Positions 50,805 through 62,314 of a DNA stretch of 64,000 bases are shown here, one piece after another. Numbering within the stretch: the stretch's first letter is position 1; each line of letters begins with the position of its first letter. The position numbers and the translations under genes are program-made. The DNA comes from Batkoa obscura. Lineage: Eukaryota; Entomophthoromycota; Entomophthoromycetes; Entomophthorales; Batkoaceae. Under the pieces are notes generated by a model. The model was not told the origin of the DNA. It searched no databases and saw nothing but the letters and a program-made list of their open reading frames with translations. The stretch covers positions 186,001 to 250,000 of the forward strand of contig JASVEC010000024.1 of the NCBI GenBank assembly GCA_030770535.1, in the 5' to 3' direction.

Positions 50805-51997
50805 ATGCCAGCTCCACCACCACCACCACCACCACCACCAACGGGTATGCCAGGACCACCACCTCCCCCAATTTTTGGAGGAGGGAAACCAGCTGCTTCA
50901 GGTGGGGATAGAGGCGACCTCTTAAAATCGATTCATAAAGGTGCCAAATTAAAAAAAGTGGTAACTAATGACCGTTCAGCGCCAATAATAGACAGTAGGT
51001 ATTTAGTGGCTTTTTTGAATTTAACTAAAGATTAATATAGGTAAAAGTAAAGCCCCTAGTGCTAGTGCAAACAACAATGCACCTTCCAGTACTGGATTTT
51101 CTCCACCATCACCAGCTCCAGGGCTTGGAGGATTGTTTGCTGGGGGTATTCCAAAATTAAAAAGTAGAGGCAATGCATCTACTGGAAAAGTGGAACCAGG
51201 TAACTATTTTTATAAAAAATAATCGTTTAACTTATTGTTCCAGTTACTTCCCCAGAAGTACGCTCTTCAGTTATAACTAATACACAAAGTTGGAAACAAC
51301 CTACCAATTCTAATGTAACAGCAAGCACTAACAAAGCATCTTTTGTACCACAAAAACCGCCTTCAAATTTCGCTGCGCCACCTCCGCCACCAAACTTTCG
51401 TCCACCAACAGCTCCAAATAATAAAATACCTCCGCCACCACCAGTTAATAATTTGCCTGCTCGCCCAGCTCCCCCTCCAATGAATAGTTTACCCGCTCGC
51501 CCAGCAGCCCCACCAAGCAACTTACCACCACCTCCAGTAAGAAGTATACCGCCACCACCAAGGCCCTCTTTTTCGCCACCTCCACCAATTCCTAGTAATG
51601 TAAACAGCAATCCAAACGGAAGTTTAAGAAAAGTTCCTCCTCCTCCTCCAAGCAATACTAACAACCGTGCGCCCCCTGAACCACCAAGGGGACGTGTACC
51701 ACCACCACCTATACCAAGCTCAAATGGTACCAACGGAATAAGCCAATCACTTCGACAAGCTCCAAAAGCTTTAAATCAAGAAAATTTAGGTAAAAAACAA
51801 TTTCAAACAATTAATGGACCACCAAGTGCAAATCAATCTGGTGCTAGGTTTACATCGCGTAAGTTTTAAAAAAAATTTATATCAATTTGTATTAATAGTT
51901 TGCTTTAGCTTCTCACCCAAGTACCAGGGAAGGTAAATGGACATTCAAATCTCATACTGAATTTCCAGAACCGAAACCAGTGTCGTACTATCGTTGA
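50805..51997 (+). CDS. VRP1: Verprolin / WASP-interacting protein (WIP) homologue
   Basis: Four exons, about 340 residues. The order is diagnostic: an N-terminal profilin-type polyproline stretch (MPAPPPPPPPPP), a WH2 actin-binding motif GDLLKSIHKGAKLKKV, a long proline-rich centre with PPPP and RPAPPP repeats, and a C-terminal WASP-binding segment EGKWTFKSHTEFPEPKP before the stop. It binds actin monomers and the EVH1 domain of WASP/Las17 at endocytic actin patches. Together with capping protein beta it is one of two actin-cytoskeleton genes here. A long open frame on the opposite strand (51227-51733) is a shadow of the proline codons. Confidence 0.93.
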
Positions 51998-52372
51998 TTG
52001 AAGAATGAGTGCTTATAAAGGATAGTTTATTTTGAGAAAGAAAAAGAGAAAGAGTTGGTTCTAGATTATTAATTGAAAAAGAGTCATTCAGCTTGTAAAT
52101 AAGTGATTGTGATTAAGTAAAAAAAATTATTGATTAATAAGATGGCTTTGAAGTAATTACACACTTTTTTTATTATTGTTTAATTTGTTAATGCTCATTT
52201 CTATTTATTTTCAAGTTTTGTTGCTGTGGATTTTTTAGATATTGTTTAATTATAATGTAATATATAGCTATGTTAGTAAAAAAGAATGTTTATTGAAATT
52301 TTCAATGATTTACTAATCATTTTAAATAAAATAAAAAAATTCGACAGCCATAAAGGTATCAAAGTAATTTAT
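51998..52372. other. Convergent intergenic (verprolin / TXNDC17-like)
   Basis: 375 bp of 3' flanking DNA; nothing recognised. Confidence 0.5.
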
Positions 52373-53029
52373 TTAAAGTTCAAAAAAAGCTTTTAATTTA
52401 TCATCATCAGCACACTCTTCTTCAATAAGTCTTTTTCCTGGTCCATGCTAAAAAAGAGAATATTAATATAACCTTCTACATAATCAATCTGATAAAAAAC
52501 TATTACCTGAGTCCATTCAATTAAAGTAGGAATAGCTTTTAAATTAACTTCAGTATGAATTTTATAATGATGTTTTGCATTTCCTTTATAACTATAAAAA
52601 TGAAGTTAGAAAAAACATATCAGGGATGTTGTCTAGAACTATTAAACTCAAATGAAAACTTACCTATTACGATCACCTACTGGACATTCTAATAAAATAC
52701 AGTTTTCTACTTGGTTGGCGTATTTACGAATTTTTGGGTCCGCTATTATATAAGACAAAGTTTTGATTGGTCAATATAGTTTGATTATGTTTATTTAAAT
52801 TACCTATTACACAATCTGGACACCATGATTCATCAGTTTCGGATAATTCAGTACCTAAAATGGAAGAGGATTAATACTTGATCTAATCCCTGTCTTTTTA
52901 ATAGAAGGAAGATTTAGTTCCTTACTTACCGAAAAAAAGAGTAAATAATTTGGTATAATTTTCTTCGCTCAAAATTTGATTTAAGGTATTATCAAAATCG
53001 ACGATATTATTAATACGAATGGCTTTCAT
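52373..53029 (-). CDS. TXNDC17/TRP14-like thioredoxin-domain protein
   Basis: Five exons, about 120 residues. Reads MKAIRINNIVDFDNTLNQIL, KLFTLFFG, then SWCPDCVIADPKIRKY and VENCILLECPVGDRNSYKG, ending AIPTLIEWTQHGPGKRLIEE and CADDDKLKAFFEL. The WCPDC active site and the GDRxxWK-like GDRNSYKG are signatures of TXNDC17 (DUF953), a cytosolic thioredoxin relative that reduces cystine and small disulfides. Both redox cysteines are present, so it should be active. The length equals that of the family. Confidence 0.92.
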
Positions 53030-54434
53030 ATTCAAAAAAGATAAAGTTGGCAGACTAAAATTTTAGGTTTTTTAATTTATTCGTTTGCAAATCCGAAAAT
53101 TTAGAACTTGGTTTTTGAAGTGAGGATTATTTGGTGAAATTTTTTGGATTTATAATTAGTATTATTTTGACATTATTAATGGTACTATTTCATTATTGTT
53201 GAGTAATTAGTATTCCAGTAATTATTGTATCATAATCGAAATGATTATTGTTTTATAATACTGGGGTTTAAAAATAGTTGAATTATATGCAAATAATTGT
53301 TTTCTTAAAAGCTACTCCTTCTGTTTTCATAAAGCATATGGGGATGTCTTTTTTGGCTTCATTACTTTTTTCATCTTTTAAGCGCTATTTAAGCGGAAGA
53401 TTTGTTAGTAAAATTCTTAAACACAAAAATGCATCTCCAAGTTATAAAGCTTATTTCATAGGTAGTTTAAAAGCTGTTTATGGTATAAAATTGCTTTAAT
53501 AAAATAACTTGTTAAAATGACTAGTTTTTTGTTAGAAAATTAGTTTTAATTTTTTAAGAAATATTAATGATTTTGTTTAATTTTGCCAGACTTTATTTTG
53601 AATTTAATATTACTTTGTTTAAATTTTAACTTTAAGTAAACTGTATTGTTGTAAAAATGCTATAGCCACTTAAATTTTGATTTTGATTTTATGTTCTACA
53701 AAAACGCACAAATCATAAAAATTTATAAAGTTTAAAAACAAGTGAAAACAGAAAAGCTATCCATGCTATATTGATAATATACATAGCTGTTATTTTTAAA
53801 AAGTACAATTTATAATTTTATTTTAATACATACAAAATTGAATTATTTTTTAATTATTAATGAAGAACTATATCAATTTAAATTAGTTGCTATTTACTTT
53901 ATAAGTAATAAAATAAAAGGCTAAATGCAGACATTAATGACAATAAATGATAAGATAATGATAAAATAGTAACATTATATAGCTACACATAAAGAACATA
54001 CATATGATTATGTGTTATCAGAAATAAAAGATGAATTTTGACTGAGAATAATTATATAAAGTGTAGGGTTAAGTTTTAATACCATTTATAATACTATTAT
54101 AATATAATATTAATAACAGGATCCTGCACTAAACTTCACTAACTTTGATAATTGATGTTATATTAATTTTATTAATTATCAATCCTACCAATGTTGATTT
54201 ATAATCTAATTAAATTGTATAACAAATAATTAATTGCTATTCTACTAACAAAATAACATGACAAATAAATTGGTATAAATTAATTCATGTATTTTAACTC
54301 CTTAGAAATCCAAAACAGGATAATGTCCAAATAAGGCAATCATCAAGCCTTAATCACCAACCATAACAAATGACATCAACTTAAAAATTGATAATATAAA
54401 ACATAAGGTTTCGTCATCAAATTGAATATTTATA
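53030..54434. other. Intergenic region with MITE copy 11
   Basis: About 1.4 kb with no exon. MITE copy 11 lies at 53337-53439. A 73-codon open frame at 53278-53499 runs through the MITE and is not a gene. Confidence 0.6.
53337..53439 (-). mobile_element. MITE copy 11
   Basis: Starts TATGGGGATGTCTTTTTTG and ends TGCATCTCCA; core AAGCGCTATTTAAGCGGAAG. Orientation as copies 5 and 6. Confidence 0.78.
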
Positions 54435-55725
54435 ATGAGTTTCAAAGGAATATTTCAACTTCGAATCCTACCAATAAGTATAAATAGAGCCTTATTAACT
54501 AAATCGGGGACTAATTTCTATCAACACCAACTTTGGAATTTAAAAACAATGACTACTGAATACGAAAAGAAAAAATTTGCCAGTAAATCTGGCGAATTTG
54601 TACGCCAAGTTTCTAGCTTTCGTAATTTTATTGAAGCTAACCCAGATGCCCAATTTCCAGCTGAAAAGTAAGTTTATATTTTCAAATTTATAATTTCTTT
54701 TGACCCTTTTATTTTAGAGACCGTTACCACCTTTATGTTTCTCATGCCTGCCCATGGGTAAGTTTCTATTTTTGTTTAACTAAGCTAATGAATGTTTATA
54801 ATTATGATTAGGCACATCGTACTATGATTGTACGTGGATTAAAGGGGTTAGAAGATATTATTACTGTATCCGTAGTAGATTATTATATGGATAAGAAAGG
54901 ATGGAAATTCAGTACTCCAGAAGAAACTCCAGGGTCTATACCAGATCCTATCTATGATGCTAAACGTATTTCAGAAATATATTTAAAGGCTAATCCAGAA
55001 TATAAAGGTAATAGTTGAATAATATTATTATTTGATAAATTAAATAATATTGATAAATAATATAATAGATCGCTATACCGTTCCAGTTTTGTTTGACAAA
55101 AAACAAAAGACTATTGTCAATAATGAAAGTTCCGAAATTATTCGTATGTTAAATACTGCCTTTGATGGTTTATTACCAAAGGAGAAACAAGGACTTAATT
55201 ATTACCCAGAAAATTTACAAAAAGAAATTGATCAAATTAATGAAATTGTATACGATAAGGTAAATAATGGTGTATATAAATCTGGTTTTGCAACTACTCA
55301 AGAAACCTATGAAAAAAATGTAGTTCGTGTATTCGAAGGCTTAGATTATGTTGAAAACATATTAAGCAAGCAAAAATATTTAGTTCAAAATCAATTAACT
55401 GAAGCAGATATAAGATTATTTACTACCGTGTTAAGGTTTGATCCAGTTTATCATGGTCATTTTAAATGCAATTTGAAATGTATTAAGTATGATTATCCTA
55501 ATATCTTAAATTGGGCTCGTCGTATTTATCAATTGAAAGGTGTTGCTGAAACGGTTAATATGGAACATATTAAAAGACATTATTATATGTCTCATGTAGA
55601 TTATAATCCTACTCAAGTTGTACCACTTTATAATGGCCCAGGTAGTATTATCTTGATTATTATTTATATTTTAGCTTATTAGTATTTTTTATTTAGATCT
55701 TTCTTCACCTAAAATAGAAGCTTAA
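54435..55725 (+). CDS. ECM4: Glutathionyl-hydroquinone reductase / omega-class GST (Ecm4 type)
   Basis: Five exons, about 375 residues. The active-site motif is SHACPWAHRTMIVRGLKG with the CPWA cysteine, followed by KRISEIYLKANPEYKDRYTV and PVLFDKKQKTIVNNESSEII (glutathione-binding ESSEI) and the C-terminal YLVQNQLTEADIRLFTTVLR, with DPVYHGHFKCN, YPNILNWARRIYQL and HIKRHYYMSH. These blocks are specific to Ecm4/YqjG enzymes, which reduce glutathionyl-hydroquinones. The N-terminal ~45 residues (FQLRILPISINRALLTK) are basic and may target mitochondria; the second Met (MTTEYEKKK) could give a cytosolic form. The last short exon (DLSSPKIEA) is less certain. Confidence 0.93.
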
Positions 55726-55948
55726 TTAGAAATGTATCTATATCTATCCTTTTCTAATCCTTTAGCTTTTTTTATAAATAAAGTGTTTCCAAAAATAACA
55801 TCTAATATCATTACAATTTTATAAAATTTTATTTTAAATACAATAAAATAAAATGAAGATCGATATAATAAAGTTCAATTATTATTTACAAGTGAATATG
55901 AAAGAAGAGAAAAAAGAGATTATACCAATAGAGAGAACCAAATAAAAA
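55726..55948. other. Convergent spacer
   Basis: 223 bp between the Ecm4-type gene and the SAM-domain gene; AT-rich. Confidence 0.4.
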
Positions 55949-56837
55949 TTAACGTCTAGTATTGATTTTAAAAGTATAATAGCAGACAAAAGAAACAAAG
56001 GTAGTGATCAATATTGAAGAATAAAAAAAAGTATTATTAAAACTTTCTTTTCCTGCTCCTTCTCCTTCTCCTTTTCCTTCCTCCTCTTTTTTTGATACTC
56101 CTTTCATCGCCTCTTCTTTCTTTTCCTCAGTTCTCCTTAACTGCTCTTTCAATTTCTTAACATCACTTTTAAGTCCAATTGTCTCAGATACCATAAATTG
56201 TTTTAATAAAGAAAGTTCCACATTAGGTAAAGAAAAAGGTTTTGGAGGCAACAAATTGATAGTATGAAATTTTTGTTTTGAAAAAGAGTTCTGTTTCTTC
56301 AATCCTTCTTGTATGAAACTACCTCTTTTATGCCCCAATGTCAATTGCTTTGGATTTGATTTGGATTTCTGAGTTTGATATGTGAGTTTGGTGTTGAGTG
56401 CTTTTTCTTCTTTGATGACTTTAGCTAATAATAGTAAAGTTAATCAATTTAAATCCTAACATAAAAAAGAAAAATGATCAAAAACAATCAAATTTACCTA
56501 TCACATTCAATTCTTCAATCCCTAGTGCTAAATGATAACACCATAATCTATTAAACCCTAGTGTCATCAATTTATCTTCATCCAATTGTAATAATTTTTT
56601 ACCATTAATTTCTTTGTTAATAATAAATGATTTTATATCATTAATTAAGAACTTTGGTAAATTTAATATAGCTACTATAAAGGAAGTTACTTGGGTATAG
56701 TTCCATAGACCTATTTCTTCGGGTAATGTGTCAAGAATGTCAGTTAATTCAGTATTGTTAGAAGTGGCATTATGATTCAAATCTTTTAAACTTGGAATGG
56801 GTAAGGGGGGTGAAGTATACGGTGAATGGGCCATCAT
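55949..56837 (-). CDS. SAM-domain protein with C-terminal membrane anchor
   Basis: Two exons, about 270 residues. A short proline-rich start (HSPYTSPPLPIPSL) precedes a SAM domain at residues ~40-110 (LWNYTQVTSFIVAI, NKEINGKKLLQLDEDKL and MTLGFNRLWCYHLALGIEEL, with the usual G-x-LLxL...LMxLG pattern). A basic linker, a coiled coil (~LKSDVKKLKEQLRRTEEKKE) and a Glu/Gly/Lys stretch follow, then a hydrophobic helix (FFYSSILITTFVSFVCYYTF) five residues from the end. This layout suggests a tail-anchored cytoplasmic-facing protein. I do not recognise a named family. Self-association through SAM and the coil is an inference. Confidence 0.75.
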
Positions 56838-57455
56838 TTTATTTAATCTTGTTCCTTTTGTTTGAAATATAACAAAATTTCCAAATTATTTTTAAATTAA
56901 ATTAAATAAAGGATCAATTCTTTTTCTTTTTCTTTTTCTGTTGTAAGAAATTGTGAAGAAATTTTGTTTTAAAAAAATCAAACGCAAGTCTTAAGGTTCA
57001 AATCTTATTGGCTAGAACTAATAAAGTCAATTAAAGGTGGCTTATCTTTACTGTCTTTTAAAATTGACCGATTTAGTCTATTTAATAATCCTCCGTTTAA
57101 ATTGTTATAATAATACTATAACAATCTTATCATTTATATAGTTAGAATCGTAATTTATAAGTTTATTCAAAAATCAAACACATATCCTACATTCCTATAA
57201 AATAAATACCCTACTAACACTTTCTCCAACTCCAAATTAATGCCCAAATTACCCATTTAAATTGGTTCCAAAATTAATGTGACAGACTGAAGTCCTTTGT
57301 TAACGTATGGGTTTCTTAATAATTGATCGTTTATTAATCAGCTTAAATTTCAAATAAAAATATCCTCATTTAAACAAATAAAGTTTGTCATTACAAAAAA
57401 GTAATTTATGACATTTTCAACTTTTATTTCATTATAATAAACCAAAATCAATAAA
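56838..57455. other. Divergent intergenic (SAM protein / GPI18)
   Basis: 618 bp, AT-rich, with CTTTTT repeats near 56915-56940. No exon recognised. Confidence 0.5.
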
Positions 57456-58969
57456 ATGAAACGTACCAAGCTAAAACCTATTAAAAGGAACCTTAACCAA
57501 CTCACCAATCCAACAAAATCTATATTCTATTATGCTTGTTTCTCTCGAGTGTTAACTCTCTTTATAGCTTTTACTGCCCATTTATTTATTAATGAATATG
57601 ACAATTCTAGTTCAATAATGGTTCATAATACCTTACGTTCATTACTCCGTTTTGATGCTGTTCATTTCCTTAATATAACATCTCATCAACTTTATCCTAT
57701 TGAAAATGAATTAGCTTTTTTCCCGCTGTTACCCATGATTACCATTGTGTTAAGTAAGTTGTTAGGTATGTTTATTAAATTAGAGAAATTAGAATTGCTG
57801 TTTCTATCAGGGGTGGTAGTGAGTAATGTATGTTTTTTAATGGCGGCAGTAGTATTGTTTAAGTTAATGAGGAAATTACTGAATGATGATGTTATTGCTT
57901 TCAATACTGCCATACTATTTTGTTTTACTCCAAGTCCCGGGTTTATGAGTTCAATGTAACTATTTAACTATAATAACTTGCAATTCGTATTTAATTAAAT
58001 TAAGGTATACCGAGTCGTTATTTTCATTATTATCTTTTGGTGGTATTTACTATTATATTAATAATGAGCTATGGTTAGCCACTATACTCTGGTCATTATC
58101 TACATTTACTCGATCTAATGGTTTATTATTTATGGGTTATATTATTTATAGCTATTTTTTTATTGATGAATGGAAACAATTAAGTTCAATAGTAAGTTTA
58201 TATATTATAATTTACTTATTAAGTTAACTGTTTTATAGGGTGTGATAATTAGATTAGTTAAATTAAGCACGCAGTTATTATCTATAGCATTAGGATATTT
58301 AATATTTCAATATTATGCTTATCAAGAATATTGTAGTATTGATTCACCATTATCCCCTTGGTGTTATTATAAAGTACCGATAAACTACTCTTATCTACAG
58401 AAACATTATTGGTAAATTCACTAGTAACTATCAAATATTTTATTATAAACTAATCTATAACTTTATTTATTTATGTTTTAGGAATAATGGATTTTTAAAG
58501 TATTATGAATGGAAACAATTACCTAATTTTTTGTTAGCTATGCCATTCATTTTAATTTCTATATATGGTATTTGGGAGTATATAAAGGTTAATAAGATAA
58601 GATTTTTTAGTTTAGGATTATTTAAACAAAATTCAGAAACAACAAAAATAGGAAGTAATAACAATATTAATTATTATCATTAAGCTTATTTACTAACTTT
58701 CATACATAGACAACCATCCTTATTTACACAACGATCAATTATTACCTCATCTTTATTTGTGGAGCTTTATGCTAATTTATTGTATATTTTTTATGCATAT
58801 TCAAGTTATTATTAGATTTTTTACTTCAGTACCTTTATTTTATGGGTTCATTGCATATAAGATATCTAATAACGACAACTTAATATTTAAAACGATAATT
58901 ATTTATTATTGGTGTTTTTATAGTATTATATCCACTATTCTTTTTGCTACTTTTTTTCCACCAGCGTAA
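57456..58969 (+). CDS. GPI18: GPI mannosyltransferase 2 (GPI18/PIG-V)
   Basis: Five or six exons. The signature loop RFDAVHFLNITSHQLYPIE (human PIG-V RWDAEHFL) with the catalytic Asp is followed by ELAFFPLLPMI; later blocks include YTESLFSLLSFGGIYYY and FTRSNGLLFMGYI, and in the third exon SPWCYYKVPINYSYLQKHYW. Many membrane helices run to the C-terminus (FATFFPPA). The enzyme adds the second mannose to the GPI anchor precursor in the ER lumen. The protein is about 440 residues, a little shorter than human PIG-V. The splice junction before the last exon near 58705 is provisional. Confidence 0.9.
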
Positions 58970-59058
58970 TAAAGGATTATAATTAGGATTATGAATCTTA
59001 TCTTGGATATAAATTGAATCCATTATCAAAATAAAAAGTGTATGTGTTATTTTCTCTT

Positions 59059-60027
59059 TTATTTATTCAAATAAAATCCTAACCTATATAAAGCCGTATA
59101 TAACTCCAAACTATTTTCTGATAATTTTATCCCTAATCTCAACATCGACCCTACTTTTTTATCTTTTATAATTGAACTTGGTAAAATATCACTTATCATA
59201 TGATTTAATACGTTTGTTGTTAACATACCATTTAGCATAAATTCAGGTCGATTATTATTGTATTGTATACCTATTGTTGGCAAAGTGTATTTTTTTGGAT
59301 AAACTATTTTTAGTAAATCTTGTTTATCTTCACTGTTAGCTAGTATTTTTAATGTTATATAGAAATTAACCGATTTCTTAGTTTGATCCTTGTCTTCTTT
59401 GATCTCAACAATATCTTCTCTTTCGATATTTTTGAATAACCTCAGTATTTCTAAATTAAACAAATAGTATACATGATACGTTAAATCCTTCCTAATCATT
59501 ATTCCTTTTTCTAATGTTCTATAAAACTCTAAACAAAGATCATCAGTAACCATTTTTCATCACTTAAAAGACCTTCCTCACTCCTTCTATATTCAAACTT
59601 ACTTTCTTTTAAAAACAGATCAATGATTCTACTTGAACAAGTTAACCAAATGCCTTTACTTCCTCTATTACTTTCATAAATACCATCAGGAGTTAGCCAG
59701 ATGTTATCAGTACTGGGATCTCGAACTTTTATGAAGCGAAGTAAAAAAGCTAAATACAGATGAGACTATCATTGACTGGGATTTTGATGAAATTATATTT
59801 CAACTTACCACTAGGAAGCACTGAATTTGTATATACACACAATTTGATTTTGGTTGCTAATAAGTTCGCTAGGATAATAAAATATTAAATGAATCAAATA
59901 AAGTGAAAATATTGTGATTGAGCTTACCATAGATAAAAGACTCCGGTTTTAAACTTTTTATAGTATTAAAACTATTTTTTGGATAAAATGATTTAGTTGA
60001 GGTTTTGAGGGGATGTAAATATTTCAT
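59059..60027 (-). CDS. Unrecognised gene, possibly mitochondrial
   Basis: Four exons modelled. MKYLHPLKTSTKSFYPKNSF (basic, no acidic residues, mitochondrial-type) starts at 60027; next come LLATKIKLCVYTNSVLPS, then VRDPSTDNIWLTPDGIYESN, IWLTCSSRIIDLFLKESKFE. The last exon begins after a 35-nt intron with a gtgatg donor and continues KFYRTLEKGIMIRKDLTYHV, VYYLFNLEILRLFKN and NNNRPEFMLNGMLTTNV. Around 250 residues. The intron-phase consistency supports a real gene. I do not recognise the family; a mitochondrial ribosome or RNA-processing protein is a guess from the N-terminus only. Confidence 0.55.
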
Positions 60028-60277
60028 AAGTGTTACTGTATTTTTTAAATTAAAAGAAAAACAGTGTTGAATTTCCAAATAACAAAATCAGTCTAATTCA
60101 ATAAATAAAATCAATAACCAAAGTATATCAAAGAATTCAAAAAAGCTTATTCAAAAGTTACATTCTTTTGTATTTTATTATATAATTCTTTTTATAATCA
60201 ACTATTAACATGATTAAAACAAACCTGAAGATATATAAATTTATCGATTATTATTTTATTTTTTTGTCTTTCATTAC

Positions 60278-60348
60278 GCAATGTTGGTTTAGTGGTAAAA
60301 TTGCCGCCTGCCACGCGGCAGCCCCGGGTTCGATTCCCGGACATTGCA
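60278..60348 (+). tRNA. tRNA-Gly (GCC)
   Basis: 71 nt with GCAATGT/ACATTGC acceptor stem, D-arm TTTAGTGGTAAAA, anticodon loop CTGCCAC (GCC), T-arm CCCGGGTTCGATTCCCGG and discriminator A. No intron. Internal A and B boxes look normal. Confidence 0.97.
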
Positions 60349-60664
60349 TCTATAAAGAACTTTAACCAGTTTTATAAAACACAAGTGAATCTTTGATTCC
60401 ATTTTTTTAAGCGTTATTTAGTGGAAAGATTTTAGTAAAATTCTTGAAAAATGCATCCCGATATATTTAGCTGCTGATCCACTTTTAGTTAAACTAATCC
60501 TATTTCTACTTCTTTCAAACCACATTCTTTTTTACCTTCTAATACTTAGGAGTGTACTTTTTCAAATTGGAAATGCATTGACGCTTCTTCCTCACTCCCA
60601 ATCCAATTAAACCTACCTTCCTTTCAAGATGAACTTGACCCCAGAAAGAACTAAAATATTGATA
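60349..60664. other. Spacer between tRNA genes with a MITE fragment
   Basis: Contains a worn MITE at 60393-60463. The rest is AT-rich without an exon. Confidence 0.5.
60393..60463 (-). mobile_element. MITE copy 12, partial
   Basis: Has lost its left end. Contains GATTCCATTTTTTTAAGCG, GTTATTTAGTGGAAAGAT and TTAGTAAAATTCTTG, and ends ATGCATCCCGATA. It lies 45 bp downstream of tRNA-Gly. Confidence 0.6.
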
Positions 60665-60736
60665 AGGCTCAACCGGGAATTGAACCCGGGACCTCTGCTA
60701 CCCGAAAGCAGAATCCTACGACTAGACCATTGAGCC
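60665..60736 (-). tRNA. tRNA-Pro (CGG)
   Basis: Minus strand GGCTCAATGGTCTAG..., anticodon stem CTGCT/AGCAG with the loop TTCGGGT (anticodon CGG), T-arm CCCGGGTTCAATTCCCGG and 3' TTGAGCC. No intron. Converges with tRNA-Gly, 316 bp apart. Confidence 0.95.
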
Positions 60737-61036
60737 GATTGTTCTAAGCGATAATTTTTTAAGAAAATATATAAATCTTTTGAGATTTGATAGGAGTAAT
60801 AACAGCATCAGTGAAGAAGTTTTAGCTACTTTATAGTAGTGTTTTTAATTGAAGGCTTATTGGACTTATTAGATTTATAAATAACAAATTAGATCCGTAT
60901 ATGTGTATTGTTTTTTGTGTTATTTTTATAATTAAAATTATATTTGAGTTTATTTAGATCAAAATACGCTTTAAGATTATTATTAGTTTACTATTTTTTA
61001 AACTTATAGCTCAATATAAATAATAGTTGTCATTCA

Positions 61037-61072
61037 TAGTAAAATTCTTAAATAAAAAAATACATCCCCATA
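61037..61072 (-). mobile_element. MITE copy 13a, end fragment
   Basis: TAGTAAAATTCTTAAATAA through TACATCCCCATA, i.e. one end of the MITE only. Head-to-head with 61099-61168; together they may be one copy with an inverted half. Confidence 0.6.
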
Positions 61073-61098
61073 TATTATTGAAGTTAGTTTAATTTAAT

Positions 61099-61168
61099 AT
61101 TCTAACAATCTTTCCACTCAAATAGCGCTTAGAAACCGGAAAAATAATGAAATCAAAAACATCCCCAT
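61099..61168 (+). mobile_element. MITE copy 13b, end fragment
   Basis: Core TTTCCACTCAAATAGCGCTT and end AACATCCCCA, lacking the TGGGGATGTATTTTTG side, which is the side present, inverted, at 61037-61072. Confidence 0.6.
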
Positions 61169-62314
61169 CTTTTTAGAATTTATGATAAAAATACCTCAAA
61201 GCAAATAAATACTTGCCATTAATATAATAATGACTTCTAACTTTAAAACAATCCTATATAGTAAAATAAGTAATAGAATGGTTATTTAATACTTTGAGTT
61301 AGTATACTTCAGCTAATAGTTATATATCTAAATAATCATTTAAAAAGCAACATTTTAATAGAAATTAAAATTTTAACTTTTAACTTTTAACTTTTAACTT
61401 ATTGAAATGCTACTAGTTAGCTAATAACAATCAGTTATTATATTTCAAAATTCTACTTTTAGTCAAGTTTCATTAATATAATTATAACTAATTGGCATAA
61501 ATTTATATGTGGATATGGGATTTTACAAGAAAACTATACTTTAAAAATCTAGATTTTTAGGGATGGTGGATTGGCTTTTATTTAAAATACTCACCTACTA
61601 ATAAATAATTCTTTGTTAAACCCTAATATTAACCAAATTTAGTAAATGAGCTATTAAATATAATTTATTTTGTAAAAAATAGGTAGGTAATGAAGAATGT
61701 TAATTAATTATAATAAAATTGTAATATTAAAAACAGATTTTCTATTGTTTTATTAAAAAAATATTACGATATTTTTAAAATCATAAGTCAAAACATGGCT
61801 TTCAAACAACAAACTTTATTTCTCAAGCCTTAATATTAAAAAGGTTAGAATCTAGTTAATAAATGATAAAAAATCCCATCGCTTACAGCTATAATAAACC
61901 TTTTAATATAAAAAAGAGTTATAACTGACATAAGACTTATGAAATAAAGATAAAATAAATTTCCATTAACTAAAAGTAGTCAAAAAAGAACTCAATTTAT
62001 TAACTGCATGCAAAATAATAAGTTTTATTCTAACGCCTGAAACTAAAAGGTACAAGTTAAAATTAAGCTTAATTCAACTTCAATTTCAAGGTGTGAAATA
62101 TCACGTTTTAAGATATAAATGTAAATAATAACAATAAGTGAAGATAAAGGTACAAGCCCCCTAACTAAAAAATGGTAACAATAAAATAAGTTGAGGTATA
62201 ATAGAATAAGAAAGGTATATAAATAAATTCTATCCCAATCTTTACTTTCAACAATATTTTTAAAAAAAATTACACAATATATACTAATATTTATTATTCG
62301 ATTTATAATTTAAA

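Larger units (their letters stand above)
60737..62314. other. Intergenic region with MITE fragments
   Basis: No gene recognised in ~1.6 kb. Holds MITE fragments at 61037-61072 and 61099-61168, and four tandem TTTTAAC units at about 61371-61400. Confidence 0.6.

Noticed and set aside
51227-51733. 168-codon Gly/Leu-rich open frame on the minus strand
   Set aside because: Exact antisense shadow of the proline-rich centre of verprolin.
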